A stretch of DNA of 64,000 nucleotides, taken from contig CAXIPT010000003.1 of the NCBI GenBank assembly GCA_964030475.1, positions 5,010,706 through 5,074,705 on the forward strand, given 5' to 3'. This document shows positions 44,128 through 53,000 of the stretch, piece after piece. The stretch comes from Tethya wilhelma. Its lineage: Eukaryota; Porifera; Demospongiae; Tethyida; Tethyidae. The notes under the pieces were generated by a model. It saw only the letters and a program-made list of their open reading frames with translations. It had not been told where the DNA came from and ran no database searches. Positions within the stretch are counted from its first letter, which is position 1, and each line of letters starts with the position of its first letter. The position numbers were made by a program, and so were the translations under genes.

Positions 44128-47100
44128 ACACACAGATCCTCATTACCCAGCTACAGTTTGAAGATGGTACAATGATTCCAGCCTGGAAGTGGGGCAAGCA
44201 AGAAAAAGTGGAGAAGCTTGTTCTCTCTGAGGAGGAGGAGCTCATGCAAGAGGCTGTCCGTGCCATCTGGGCCGCCATCTTGTCAGGACAAGCTATAGAA
44301 GAACAGACGGACTTCTTCAAGAGTGGAGCTGGCTCAATGGACGTTACTAGGTCTGTGCATGGGAAGGGAGGGGGAGGTTTCAAAATGGCAAATTGAATTA
44401 ACTTATTATTGAGAGTATATTCATCATGGTTTATAAATTGTCTGGTTCCAAAAAAAAAAAAAAGGTTTCTATTTTGTTGGACATGTCTAGGTTGATTGAA
44501 GAAGTTCGTGAGAAGACCAATGTTGTTCTGGAAACAGATGAGGTGTACATGAACACACAATTCTCGGACTTCATCAGGCAGCTGGTACTGAAGAGCCGAG
44601 GGGCGGAAGAAGTCAAACTGGAATATGATGCCGTGAGTCTACATTCTTACCCTCGTATAATAATTATAACGTGTAGCCATATGATATTGGATGAAAATTC
44701 AAACAGTCTTATCTTTACAAACAATTCTGAACCTAAAGTAACCCTCTCAATGCCTGCTCAGGTAAACGTCTAGTTACATCCATGTATGTACAAACAATCA
44801 CCATAGGCTGTGATCAAGGCCAACAGCATGGACATTGAGTGCCCCCATCAGTGTTTCATCAACAACGAATTTGTTGACGCTAGTGATGGAAAGACCTATG
44901 ACACCATCAACCCCACAGATGGCTCTGTCATTTGCACCCTCGCAGCGTCCGGAGCAGAAGATGTCCAAAAAGCTGTCAGAGCTGCCAAAGTAAGTACCGG
45001 TTATAAGTGAAGTTGTACATATACGTTATTATAGTTGAATGAAGTCGTAATGCAGAAGCATCTCTACCATAAATCAGGAAATTTTTGCATAAAAATAAAT
45101 GTCTTTTTGCGTAAATTTTTTGTGTTGAATGATTTTTCAAAACTGTATGACATTATGCAACCCCACCCACTATTTTAAATTTAATTTTCGTACTTTGCAA
45201 GTACTGCATACATTTTCCCCCTGGATTTATGTGTTGGTGTTATTTGTCCTTTCCACTATGAACTCTGACCTCTGTAGTATGCATTTGAGAAGGGGCCGTG
45301 GAGTACTATGAATGCAAGAGACAGAGGGAAGATCATTTACAGGTTTGCTCACACAATCACAATGCACTCTAAAACAGCACATTCAGTTTCAATCAACATG
45401 CTACATGTGTTGCACGTGTAGGCTTGCTGACCTAATGGATGAACACAAGGAGGAGCTTGCAACACTGGAGAGCGTAGACTCTGGAGCAGTGTACACACTC
45501 GCTCTAAAGACACATGTAGGCTTCTCTATCGACACGTTTCGCTACTTTGCTGGATGGTGTGACAAGATACAAGGCAAAACCATCCCCATCAACAATGCCA
45601 GACCAAACTCCAACTTGAGCTTCACCAAGAGGGAGCCCATTGGGTAAGTTAAAAGATGGAGAGAGAGAAGAAGAAGCTCTAACCTTTGTTTGTTTGTTTT
45701 TGTAACAGAGTGTGTGGTTTGGTTGTCCCATGGAACTATCCCCTCATGATGTTGGCTTGGAAGATGGCGCCATGTCTGGCAGCTGGCAACACACTCGTGC
45801 TCAAACCAGCTGAGGTAAGTACACGTACCTCGAGGATACTGCACACACAGCATTTTCACAATGCAAGTACAACATGCGTTCATTGTGCTTCTCAATCCAC
45901 TTGTAGGTAACTCCTTTGACAGCCATGAAGTTTTCTGAGTTGGTAGTGAAGGCTGGCTTCCCTCCTGGTGTGGTCAACATCCTACCAGGCAAAGGTGAAC
46001 CTCTCTATACATATACTGTACTTCTTTCTTGACCTCTCAACAGTGAAAAACATTGCCCACCTTCTGAGTTGCATGTCTCTACCTTGTAGGCAGAGTGGTT
46101 GGACAAGGACTCACAGACCACATGGAGGTTCGTAAGGTCGGCTTCACTGGATCAACAGGAGTTGGGAAGACCATTATGAAGAGTGCAGCTGAGAGTAATG
46201 TGAAGAAAGTGTCACTCGAACTAGGGGGTAAGTCCCCACTCATTATCTTTGGGGACTGTGATATGGACAAAGCCGTCAGACTGGTTAGTGGAGTCACAAA
46301 ACAAAATTTAACCCCAGTAGAACGAGATGTGTTTTTCCCCTCATTGTGTAGGGAGCACAATCTGTGTTCTTTAACAAAGGCGAGAACTACATTGCTGCAG
46401 GTAAGTAGTTTGATGGTCTCATTTTCAGACCATCCCTCTAAGCAATACCTTAGCTGTTGATGTGGTTCTAACCATGAATTTTCTGATTCTAGGCCGTCTG
46501 TTTGTTGAGCGTCGAATCCACGATGAATATGTTGAAAGAATGGTTGAGGAAGTAAAGAAGATGAAGATTGGTGACCCTCTTGACAGATCAGTGGCACATG
46601 GACCACAGAATCATGAGTAAGGAAACCAGAAGATGGCTTTTTTAATTGTATTACCATCTTTTTTATTTGTGGTTTTGGTCTTCATGTTGTGTAGGAAACA
46701 TTTGGTCTCTCTGCTGGAGTACTGTCAGTCTGGATTGGATGAAGGAGCCAGACTAGTATATGGAGGGAAACAGATTGACAGGCCAGGTACTTTATTGAAA
46801 TATTGGCTTCTTGACTTTGTATAGTCTTACAAGCCACTTCTTCCTACCCAAGAAAGAGTACAAGTCCACGATACTTTACAGTACATACCTGTGTGCAGAT
46901 TCTGTGTGGGTGTTTTCTTGATATAGGTTTCTTTATGGAGCCCACCATCTTCACTGATGTAGAAGATCACATGTTCATAGCTCAGGAGGAGTCCTTTGGA
47001 CCCATCATGATCATCTCTGTCTTTGAAAATGGGTCAGTACGTCTCAATCTATAGCTAGGTAGCTATCAATTCAGGCTAAAGTATATGAATCATAATTATT

Positions 47101-47521
47101 GCTAACTTGATCCTTATTCTAGTGATGTTGATGGAGTTCTAGAAAGAGCCAATGCTACCGACTATGGCCTTGCTTCGGGTGTCTTCACCAATGACATCAG
47201 CAAGGTATGGGTATGATTGCGGCATATTTTGTAGCTATATCTGCAGTTTCTTGATCTCATTCCCCCCCCCCTCCCCCTCTCAGGCGCTCTACGTGAGTGA
47301 TAAGTTGCAAGCTGGTACAGTGTTTGTGAACACTTACAACAAGACGGATGTTGCTGCTCCTTTTGGTGGCTTCAAACAGTCTGGGTTTGGAAAAGATTTA
47401 GGTAAGAGTGATGTTTCTATTTAGAGCCCACTAGTTGTGATACTACTGTATTGTATGGCATATAGGAGAAGAGGCTTTGAATGAGTATTTGAAGACCAAA
47501 GTTGTTACAGTCGAGTACTGA
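38753..47521 (+). CDS. ALDH1L2: ALDH1L2-like 10-formyl-THF dehydrogenase, probable pseudoenzyme
   Basis: Eighteen exons join in frame to about 797 residues. The N-terminus ([20 protein letters not shown]) is Arg/Ser-rich and looks like a mitochondrial targeting peptide. Next come the start of the formyltransferase domain ([34 protein letters not shown]), the carrier domain with the attachment Ser ([12 protein letters not shown], exon 44136-44350), and the aldehyde dehydrogenase domain from exon 44807 ([15 protein letters not shown]) to 47521. Known ALDH1L enzymes oxidise 10-formyl-THF to THF and CO2 using NADP+. Here exon 2 (39082-39243) ends after ...RTKGSSIPE and the next recognisable exon (43837-43974, [11 protein letters not shown]) matches sequence about 200 residues further on. 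The formyltransferase catalytic core, including the HPSLLPRHRG-type segment, is absent although there are no Ns. In exon 46352-46400 the nucleophile Cys of GENCIAAG is Tyr (GENYIAAG). The general-base Glu (SLELGGKS) and oxyanion Asn (PWNYPL) are kept. Both missing activities suggest a pseudoenzyme or an allele defect. Confidence 0.85.
39244..40166. other. ALDH1L intron, non-coding
   Basis: AT-rich sequence that I searched by eye for the missing formyltransferase exons; none was recognised. Confidence 0.5.
40167..40376 (+). pseudogene. Transposon-derived fragment
   Basis: The 69-codon frame includes [20 protein letters not shown] and FLMGLLIF. The LYLQ(M/L)DNCxRENKN block is one I associate with transposase or integrase-like proteins abundant in sponge and cnidarian genomes. 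No upstream or downstream domain remains. It is embedded in the large ALDH1L intron. The identification is from memory. Confidence 0.4.
40575..40695. repeat. TTGGCAGATTGGTGG repeat upstream of the kinase gene
   Basis: It contains TTTTGGCAGATTGGTGGTTT, a GGTAAGGATT/AATCCTTACT inverted pair and ATCATGAAATTTTGACTATC. A related sequence in the same orientation lies at 43548-43690 on the other side of the kinase gene. Confidence 0.55.
40921..43269 (+). CDS. Intronless protein kinase with coiled coil and Kelch-like repeats
   Basis: A single 782-residue open frame. Residues about 17-305 form a protein kinase domain: glycine loop GVGSYG (25-30), ATP-anchoring Lys 45 (CAAK), catalytic loop HRDLSGNN (151-158), DFG (171-173) and a [10 protein letters not shown] activation/APE segment (191-200). 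All key residues are present, so it should be active. The TKL-like HRDLSGNN loop resembles kinases I associate with sponge expansions. Residues about 310-400 are a coiled coil ([20 protein letters not shown]). The C-terminal 290 residues carry Kelch-like blades ([36 protein letters not shown]). It lies in the same orientation inside the 4.6-kb ALDH1L intron. The lack of introns suggests retroposition. Substrates are unknown; the Kelch part is probably a binding module. Confidence 0.9.
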   Translation: MAQQNRQLNEVGFSKIEIQKSETLGVGSYGVVYKAKCDNLLCAAKVFHRTLFDPNAWRRVKHQNEHRVPSARFLQECEFMKAIRHPNIVQYLGITEDPEIRLPVLLMELMDSSLTDFLENVTNPVPYHVQIGFSLDVSLALAFLHSNSIIHRDLSGNNVLIIGDVKAKVTDFGMARLAVLSPQNSLTKCPGTDVYMPPEAVKEEPVYSEKIDSFSLGVILVQLLTRKFPKPGERQKLLSTTDPRFPTIQVVVSEIERRHNHISEIDPNSPLLQIALECLQDKDVNRPSAQRICDRLLVLKTTDQYIMSVRNKAEQERQMEDLKDQLGNCQKQIKSLQQKHAEQILKYQENMRVLNVRLAELELQSASQIHENQELRELVKIKEQEVEESKNELYSVTSLYHLLDEIESQESRKFPDLQTQEKTQQSPKELCKEVADHQSTQTLKHSKPQRGEQKLLSKARIHHTLPTKRKSKSSLFSLFEQSFELSWRKGNKAPHRMYGTKSAVYKSTAYFMTYRGTYAYDWKSDCWTQLPNCPHLLASLAVIRDLPTAIGGQLPGQNECTNKLISLTGEGKSMKWEEIFPGMPTKRDSSTALCYTTALIVAGGTSGGRAGDIGRVLKAIEVMNTSTLHWSKVADLPCPLYDPTATVCDHHLYMVGGWDSSSTLVKQVYTCSVTSLLQSLQLSTPSPQASIWKQVANVPVQMCSCVSLHNRLVVIGGKDSTDKPTKAVHLYNEAKDSWEIISHIQGARYGCLAVVFSETVLMVVGGLAGGRMTDTVEFATIV
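43270..43836. other. 3' flank of the kinase gene and ALDH1L intron end
   Basis: AT-rich sequence containing the AAATTTGGTGG-type repeat at 43548-43690. No poly(A) tract typical of a young retrogene is obvious. The next ALDH1L exon starts at 43837. Confidence 0.5.
43548..43690. repeat. TTGGCAGATTGGCAG repeat downstream of the kinase gene
   Basis: It begins AAAATTTGGTGGATTGTGAT, continues GTTGGCAGATTGGCAGTTTT and ends AATCATGAAATTTTTGATAA. It is related to 40575-40695 and more distantly to the MITE at 17815-18010. Confidence 0.5.
44034..44130. repeat. Compound (TC)n(CA)n microsatellite
   Basis: A TC tract passes into a CA tract that ends at the acceptor of the ALDH1L exon at 44136 (ACACACAG). 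Minus-strand frames here are artefacts of the repeat. Confidence 0.95.
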
Positions 47522-47681
47522 CGAGTTTGATTGAATATTTTCGTAACTTTTTATGCCACAAGCAAGTAATAGGACAATGCTATATATCTAGCTACAAAAC
47601 AATGTTAATTAATTTACAATTTCTGAAATTAAAGCCGTATTATTTATTCATTATTAAACACGAACTCAATTTGTTTGTGGT

Positions 47682-49748
47682 CTAGTAGCTTTTTGTCCTA
47701 CTATCCTCCACAACACTCCCATAGCTCTGAGCATGTGGCTGTCTGCCATCTTTATGGTTTGGGCGGTGGAAGTAAGAATTCTCTGAGGACCTAGTAATCG
47801 CATCCTCTGACTTTCCCTCTAACTGCACTTCATAGTTGGGGCGGTATGTGTTGTCTGATTCAGCTCTGGCAAAGATAGCCTCTGTATCAGTTTCTAGATC
47901 TTCCGAGTTCTCAGAGTTGGACAAGAAAGTTGTAGTTCCTCCAATGTTCATAGCAACATTTTGAAGAGGTCTGAACCCCCCAAAGTTAGCTTTTGCCAAT
48001 AAGCCTCTTAGGCATGATTTCACTTGATGCCTTATAGGACGATGCCATGGCTGTGTCAGGGCCCACAGGATGTAAGCTATCATGTAGAACAGTGGTAGAA
48101 ACACTAGACTGTACTGTACAGCAAAGGCAGAGGGTGGTAGACCGGAGTGTGGATTGATTAGAGAGAATGAGTAGAGATAGAATGTGAGGGCATTCAACAC
48201 TGCAAGGTTTGTGAATATCAAGATGTCGACATAATTCAACCATGCCTTCTCATATGGTTTACAGAGTGCAAGCAGCATTATCATAACAACACAGGCCACC
48301 TGTTGATTGGCAAATTGTACTAACCATGTGTTTGATAGAATGTAAGCAATGTTGATGAATAGTCGAAAGAGAAAATACAAGCCGGCAAAGAATCTCATTT
48401 TGTTCTTGTAGCATCCTTGGAACGTATCGAGAAAGACATGTACTTTATCAACAGGGTAGAACTTCCACAGACAATTCACCTTGCTTAGACACCATTCAAA
48501 CACCCTCAAGGGATAATCCAATAGCATTAGGGGAGGTATGGCAACAACGGTTGAAAAGACAATCACTGCAGGCAATAAGTAATAAACACAATATTCAGAC
48601 TGGTGTGTTGTATACTCTCCATTATAGTAAACCCTTGGTGGATAAATAGCAGAGCCATCTTCCCTCAGCAGCGGTTGAGAATTGACAAGAAAAGTTGATA
48701 TTGTGCTAAACTTGTTGTATGAGAGGAGCAGAAAGGCTGCAAATGCTGGCAGGATTGCTTCGGTGATATTGCGATGCTCTTGATGATCCCTTGTGCAACT
48801 CTTCAGGCCTATGCACATCCGATGAAATATGCTCTCACTTCTTAAAGTTTGGCATCTATTCGTGACAAACGATGCAAGCTTTACGCAGGCTAGAACAAAC
48901 ACAATCATCAACATAGGAGCCAATGCTACAACATATTTCATGAGTAAGAGGGATAGGGTATTGAAATGTGGACCTAGACAGAGAGGTGAAAGAAAGTTCT
49001 CTGCAAACTCTAGATTGAAAATGCCATAAGGAATTCGGACAGCACTGAGGAGTTTGTCAGAACTGTTTGTTACAAGATTCAAAGGTACTTGTCCATCAGC
49101 ATTCAGATCAAATGTGCTAGCTATGACCTGACAGTAAAGAATGAAAGCATTAGCCGGTCCAGTGGTCAAACGAACGTCAAAGAGGATGATTAATGTGGAG
49201 AGGATAGCAAGTGGTACATACACTGAAAACACATACTTTGCTATGTTTCCTCGTACCACACTGGGATCACTACAGTTCACACACTTGTAATTAATAGAGT
49301 TGATAGCTGGGCCAAATCCCTCTACACACTTGCCACAAACAGTTCCAGTCCTATTCTGTGTTCCACACACCAGTCGGTCAAGTTCCTCAGTATTGTTTGG
49401 GAGAAGAAGATACCCTGAGGAAATGTTGGTATAGCAGTATCCTGGAGGACAAATGACCACACCATATTTACTGCGATCTTCCTTGGGTGGTGGTCCCATC
49501 CAGTTGTCATTGTTTAGGTAGGCCTTCTTTGAGCCTGGAGAACAAGTTACACTATGTTGATATGTACCTGCACATACACACATTGTACTATTGCCAGTGT
49601 TGTCACTGAGCTTGAAACCTGGTGGGCATATCAATGCAGCAGGATTGGTATTGCTTTCCAGGTTCTTGTCTTTGATGTAGATTGCTCCATCAGCAGATAC
49701 TATCAGTATCAGTAGCAACCACTTGAGTTGTAAAGTCATGATAGCCAT
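47682..49748 (-). CDS. Beta-helix-less multi-TM receptor 2
   Basis: One coding exon of 688 residues. The signal peptide (MTLQLKWLLLILIVSADG) is followed after about 18 residues by the Cys-rich module (CPPGFKLSDNTGN, about 39). This includes WMGPPPKEDRSKYG, VVICPPGYCYTNIS and CGTQNRTGTVCGKCVEGF. About nine or ten membrane segments follow (about 171-570), with RLTTGPANAFILYCQVIA, PYGIFNLEFAENFLSPLC, KVHVFLDTFQGCYKNK and FFAGLYFLFRLFINIAY. The tail contains IFARAESDNTYRPNY and QSYGSVVEDS. The entire beta-helix ectodomain (about 700 residues in siblings) is absent, yet the signal peptide and frame are intact. It is nearly identical to the C-terminal half of the next gene, from which it probably derives. 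Confidence 0.85.
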   Translation of the reverse strand: MAIMTLQLKWLLLILIVSADGAIYIKDKNLESNTNPAALICPPGFKLSDNTGNSTMCVCAGTYQHSVTCSPGSKKAYLNNDNWMGPPPKEDRSKYGVVICPPGYCYTNISSGYLLLPNNTEELDRLVCGTQNRTGTVCGKCVEGFGPAINSINYKCVNCSDPSVVRGNIAKYVFSVYVPLAILSTLIILFDVRLTTGPANAFILYCQVIASTFDLNADGQVPLNLVTNSSDKLLSAVRIPYGIFNLEFAENFLSPLCLGPHFNTLSLLLMKYVVALAPMLMIVFVLACVKLASFVTNRCQTLRSESIFHRMCIGLKSCTRDHQEHRNITEAILPAFAAFLLLSYNKFSTISTFLVNSQPLLREDGSAIYPPRVYYNGEYTTHQSEYCVYYLLPAVIVFSTVVAIPPLMLLDYPLRVFEWCLSKVNCLWKFYPVDKVHVFLDTFQGCYKNKMRFFAGLYFLFRLFINIAYILSNTWLVQFANQQVACVVMIMLLALCKPYEKAWLNYVDILIFTNLAVLNALTFYLYSFSLINPHSGLPPSAFAVQYSLVFLPLFYMIAYILWALTQPWHRPIRHQVKSCLRGLLAKANFGGFRPLQNVAMNIGGTTTFLSNSENSEDLETDTEAIFARAESDNTYRPNYEVQLEGKSEDAITRSSENSYFHRPNHKDGRQPHAQSYGSVVEDSRTKSY

Positions 49749-50055
49749 TAATTCACCACTATATAGCTAGATCTTATAATTAATTGTCCTGGAAGGTTCA
49801 GTGAAAGGTTTTGAGCACCTGACTGATATCATAAGCATTGTAGCTAGTGTACAACCAAATTTAGCTAGTGTATTGTTATCAGTATAGTAACCGAGTACAA
49901 AAACAGTACAATTGTATACAATTTATGCAGTTCAGCACTATAAACAACAAGAAAAAAGTTTAAGATTAGCATCACTAAATCTAAATTTAGTTGTTCTTTT
50001 TTTGTAGGTAAGCTTTAGTGGCAAACTAAAGTATTCATGTTGCATGTGAGTGCCA
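49749..50055. other. Spacer between tandem receptors 2 and 3
   Basis: This 307-bp AT-rich gap holds the receptor 2 promoter region and the receptor 3 3' end. No other feature was seen. Confidence 0.5.
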
Positions 50056-53000
50056 TCAATTTGTTTGTGGTCTAACATGAGTATCAAGCCGCATGTTACT
50101 GCCATCTGTAACACTCCCATAACCCCGTGCACGTGGCTGTCTTCCATTATAATTTGGGTGCAAGTAAGAGTTCTCTGAGGACCTTGTAATCACATCATCT
50201 GGGTTATGCTCTAACTGCACTGCATAGTTGGGACGAAATGTGTTTTCCATTTCAGCTCTAGCAAAGATAGCATCTGTAACACTCACTGTGTCTTCTTCAA
50301 CTTTCTTGGAGTCAGATAAAACAGATGTAGTTACTCCATTATTCATCGTAACATCTTGAAGAAGTCTGAACTGATCAAACTTTGCTCTCACCAATAGTCT
50401 TCTTAGGGTTGATTTCAGTTTGTGTTTCACTTGATTGTGGAAGGGCTTTGTCAGGCTCCATAGGACGTATATGATCATGTACAACAATGGTAGAAACACC
50501 AGACAGTAGTGGATGACAAACCCAGTCGATGCATTGTGAGTCTGTGGATTGATCAAGTAGAATGAGTAGAGATAGAATGTGATAGCATTCATCACTGCAA
50601 GGTTTGTGAATATCAAGATGTCAACATAATTCAACCATGCCTTCTCATATGGCTGACAGAGTGCAAGCAGCATGATCATAACAGAACAGGCCACCTGTTG
50701 AATGGCAAACTGTTCCAACCATGTGTTTGATATGATGTAACCAAGATTAATGGCCAGTCGAAAGAGAAAATACAAGCCGGCAAAGAATCTCATCTTGTTC
50801 TTGTAGCATCCTTGGAACGTATCGAGAAAGACGTGTACTTTATCAACAGGGTAGAATCTCCACAGACAATTCACCTTGCTCAGACACCACTCAAACACCC
50901 TCAAGGGATAATCCAACAGCAGTAGGGGAGGTATGGCAACAAAGGTTGAAAAGACGACCACTGCAGGTATCAAGTAGTAAATAAAATACTCCAAATGATG
51001 TATTGAGTACTCTCCATTATAGTAAATCCTTGGTGGATGAATAGCAGAGCCATCTTCCCTCAGTAGAGGTTGAGAGGCAACAAGAAAACTTGAGTTTGTG
51101 CTGAACTTGTTGTATGAGAGGAGTAGAAATGCTGCAAATGCTGGCAGAAGAGCCTCATTAATGTTGCGACGTTGTCCGCTGCAATTCCTCAGGCTTGTGC
51201 ACATCCGACGAAATTTGTTGTCACCTCTACAGCATCTATTGGTGACAAACGATGCAAGCTTCACGCAGGCTAGAACCAACACAACCATCAACATAGGAGC
51301 TAATGCCACAACATATTTAATGAGTAGGAGGGATAAGGTATTGAGATGAGCACCTAGACAGAGAGGTGAAAGAAAGTTTTCTGCAAACTCTAGATTGAAG
51401 ATGCCGTAAGGAATTCGAACAGCACTGAGGAGTTGATCAGAGCTGTTTATTGCAAGATTCAAAGGTACTTGTCCATCAGCATTCAGATCAAATGTGGTGG
51501 TTACAACTTGTGCATACAGTATGAAGGCATTAGCTGGTCCTGTGGTCAAACGAATGTCAAAGAGGATGATACATGTGAAGAGGATAGCAAGTGGTACATA
51601 CACTGAAAATGTGTACTTTGCTATGTTTCCTCGTACAACACTGGGATCACTACAGTTCACACATTCGTAAGTTCGAGAGTTGATAGCTGGGCCAAATCCT
51701 TCAATACACTTGCCGCAAGCAATTCCAGTTCTATTCTGTGTTCCACAGACCAGTCGGTCAAGATCCTGAGTGTTGTTTGGAAGAAGAAATGATCCAGATT
51801 GAATGTTTGCATAACAGTATCCTGGCGGACAAATGACCACAACGTATTTACTACGATCTTCCTTGGGTGGCGGTCCCATCCAGTTGTCATTTTTGAGTTT
51901 GGCCCTCTGTGAGTCTGGGTCACAAATTACACTCTGTTGGAATGTATCTGCACATACACATGTTGTACTATTAATATTGCCAGTGTTGTTGCTGGATTTG
52001 AAACCTGGTGGGCATGTTAGTAAGTTGACAACAACCTCCACCTGCCAAATACGATCTCCTATGCTGTTAAGTAGAATAGTCACAGTTTCATTTTCAGCTC
52101 CTCTAACAGAGAGAGATTCTTCCCAAATATAAGCTGCATTACTGTAATGATTTGAGTTACCAATGGCTGAATCGTTGGAGTCAATGTATCCAAGGAATAT
52201 GGTGTCAACACTCACATTTTTGTAAAGATCATCCAATATGTTGATAGGCAGTTGAAAGGGTTGTCCTGGAAAGGCCTCGATGATGTTATCATTGTCCAAA
52301 TAAGAATGAACGAATGAAATATTTCCAACATCAGAGGTTACTTCACCATTACAACTTCCACGCTTAGTGTAAGGTTGCTCCCAGTATATCCATGGTTTCC
52401 AGCAGAATATACTACTCTTGTTGTTATTGGTAAATTCTGTACTTCCACCTACCCAGGAACACGGTAGAATGGACGTAGAGTGGATGGAACTCTTTCTGTT
52501 TCCTCCATGGTCCAAATTATCGTAAAACTCAAAATGAGACATCCAATCACTAGGAGCCCGATAAGGGTCTTCATGGAGGATAAAACAGTTAGTGTAAATG
52601 GTGTAGCTTTGGAGGTTCTCATCTTCAATGTATTTGTTAAAGATTGCTCCACCTTCAGCTTTTGCTCTGTTACGAAAGAAGGTCATATTGGTATTGTCGT
52701 TGATTAAGATGTAGGATGCTCCCAATAGAGCTATTGCTCCTCCATTATTGCCTCTATTGGAATCAAACGTGGCATTGCAGTCAGTAAAATCAATTTTGGC
52801 TGCGACTACTGCTAAAGCTGTGCCAATGTTACTAGTAAATTTCAGTTGCCCACGAAATGAAACTGGTACTTGATGGATGAACACTGCTCCTTTTCCAACT
52901 TGGTATGGCACGTTATAGCTCTTGTATCCACTAATGTTTTTCACATATTCAACTGTATTTGATATAAATGTACAATTCTCTAGAACAATGTCGGGTAAGC

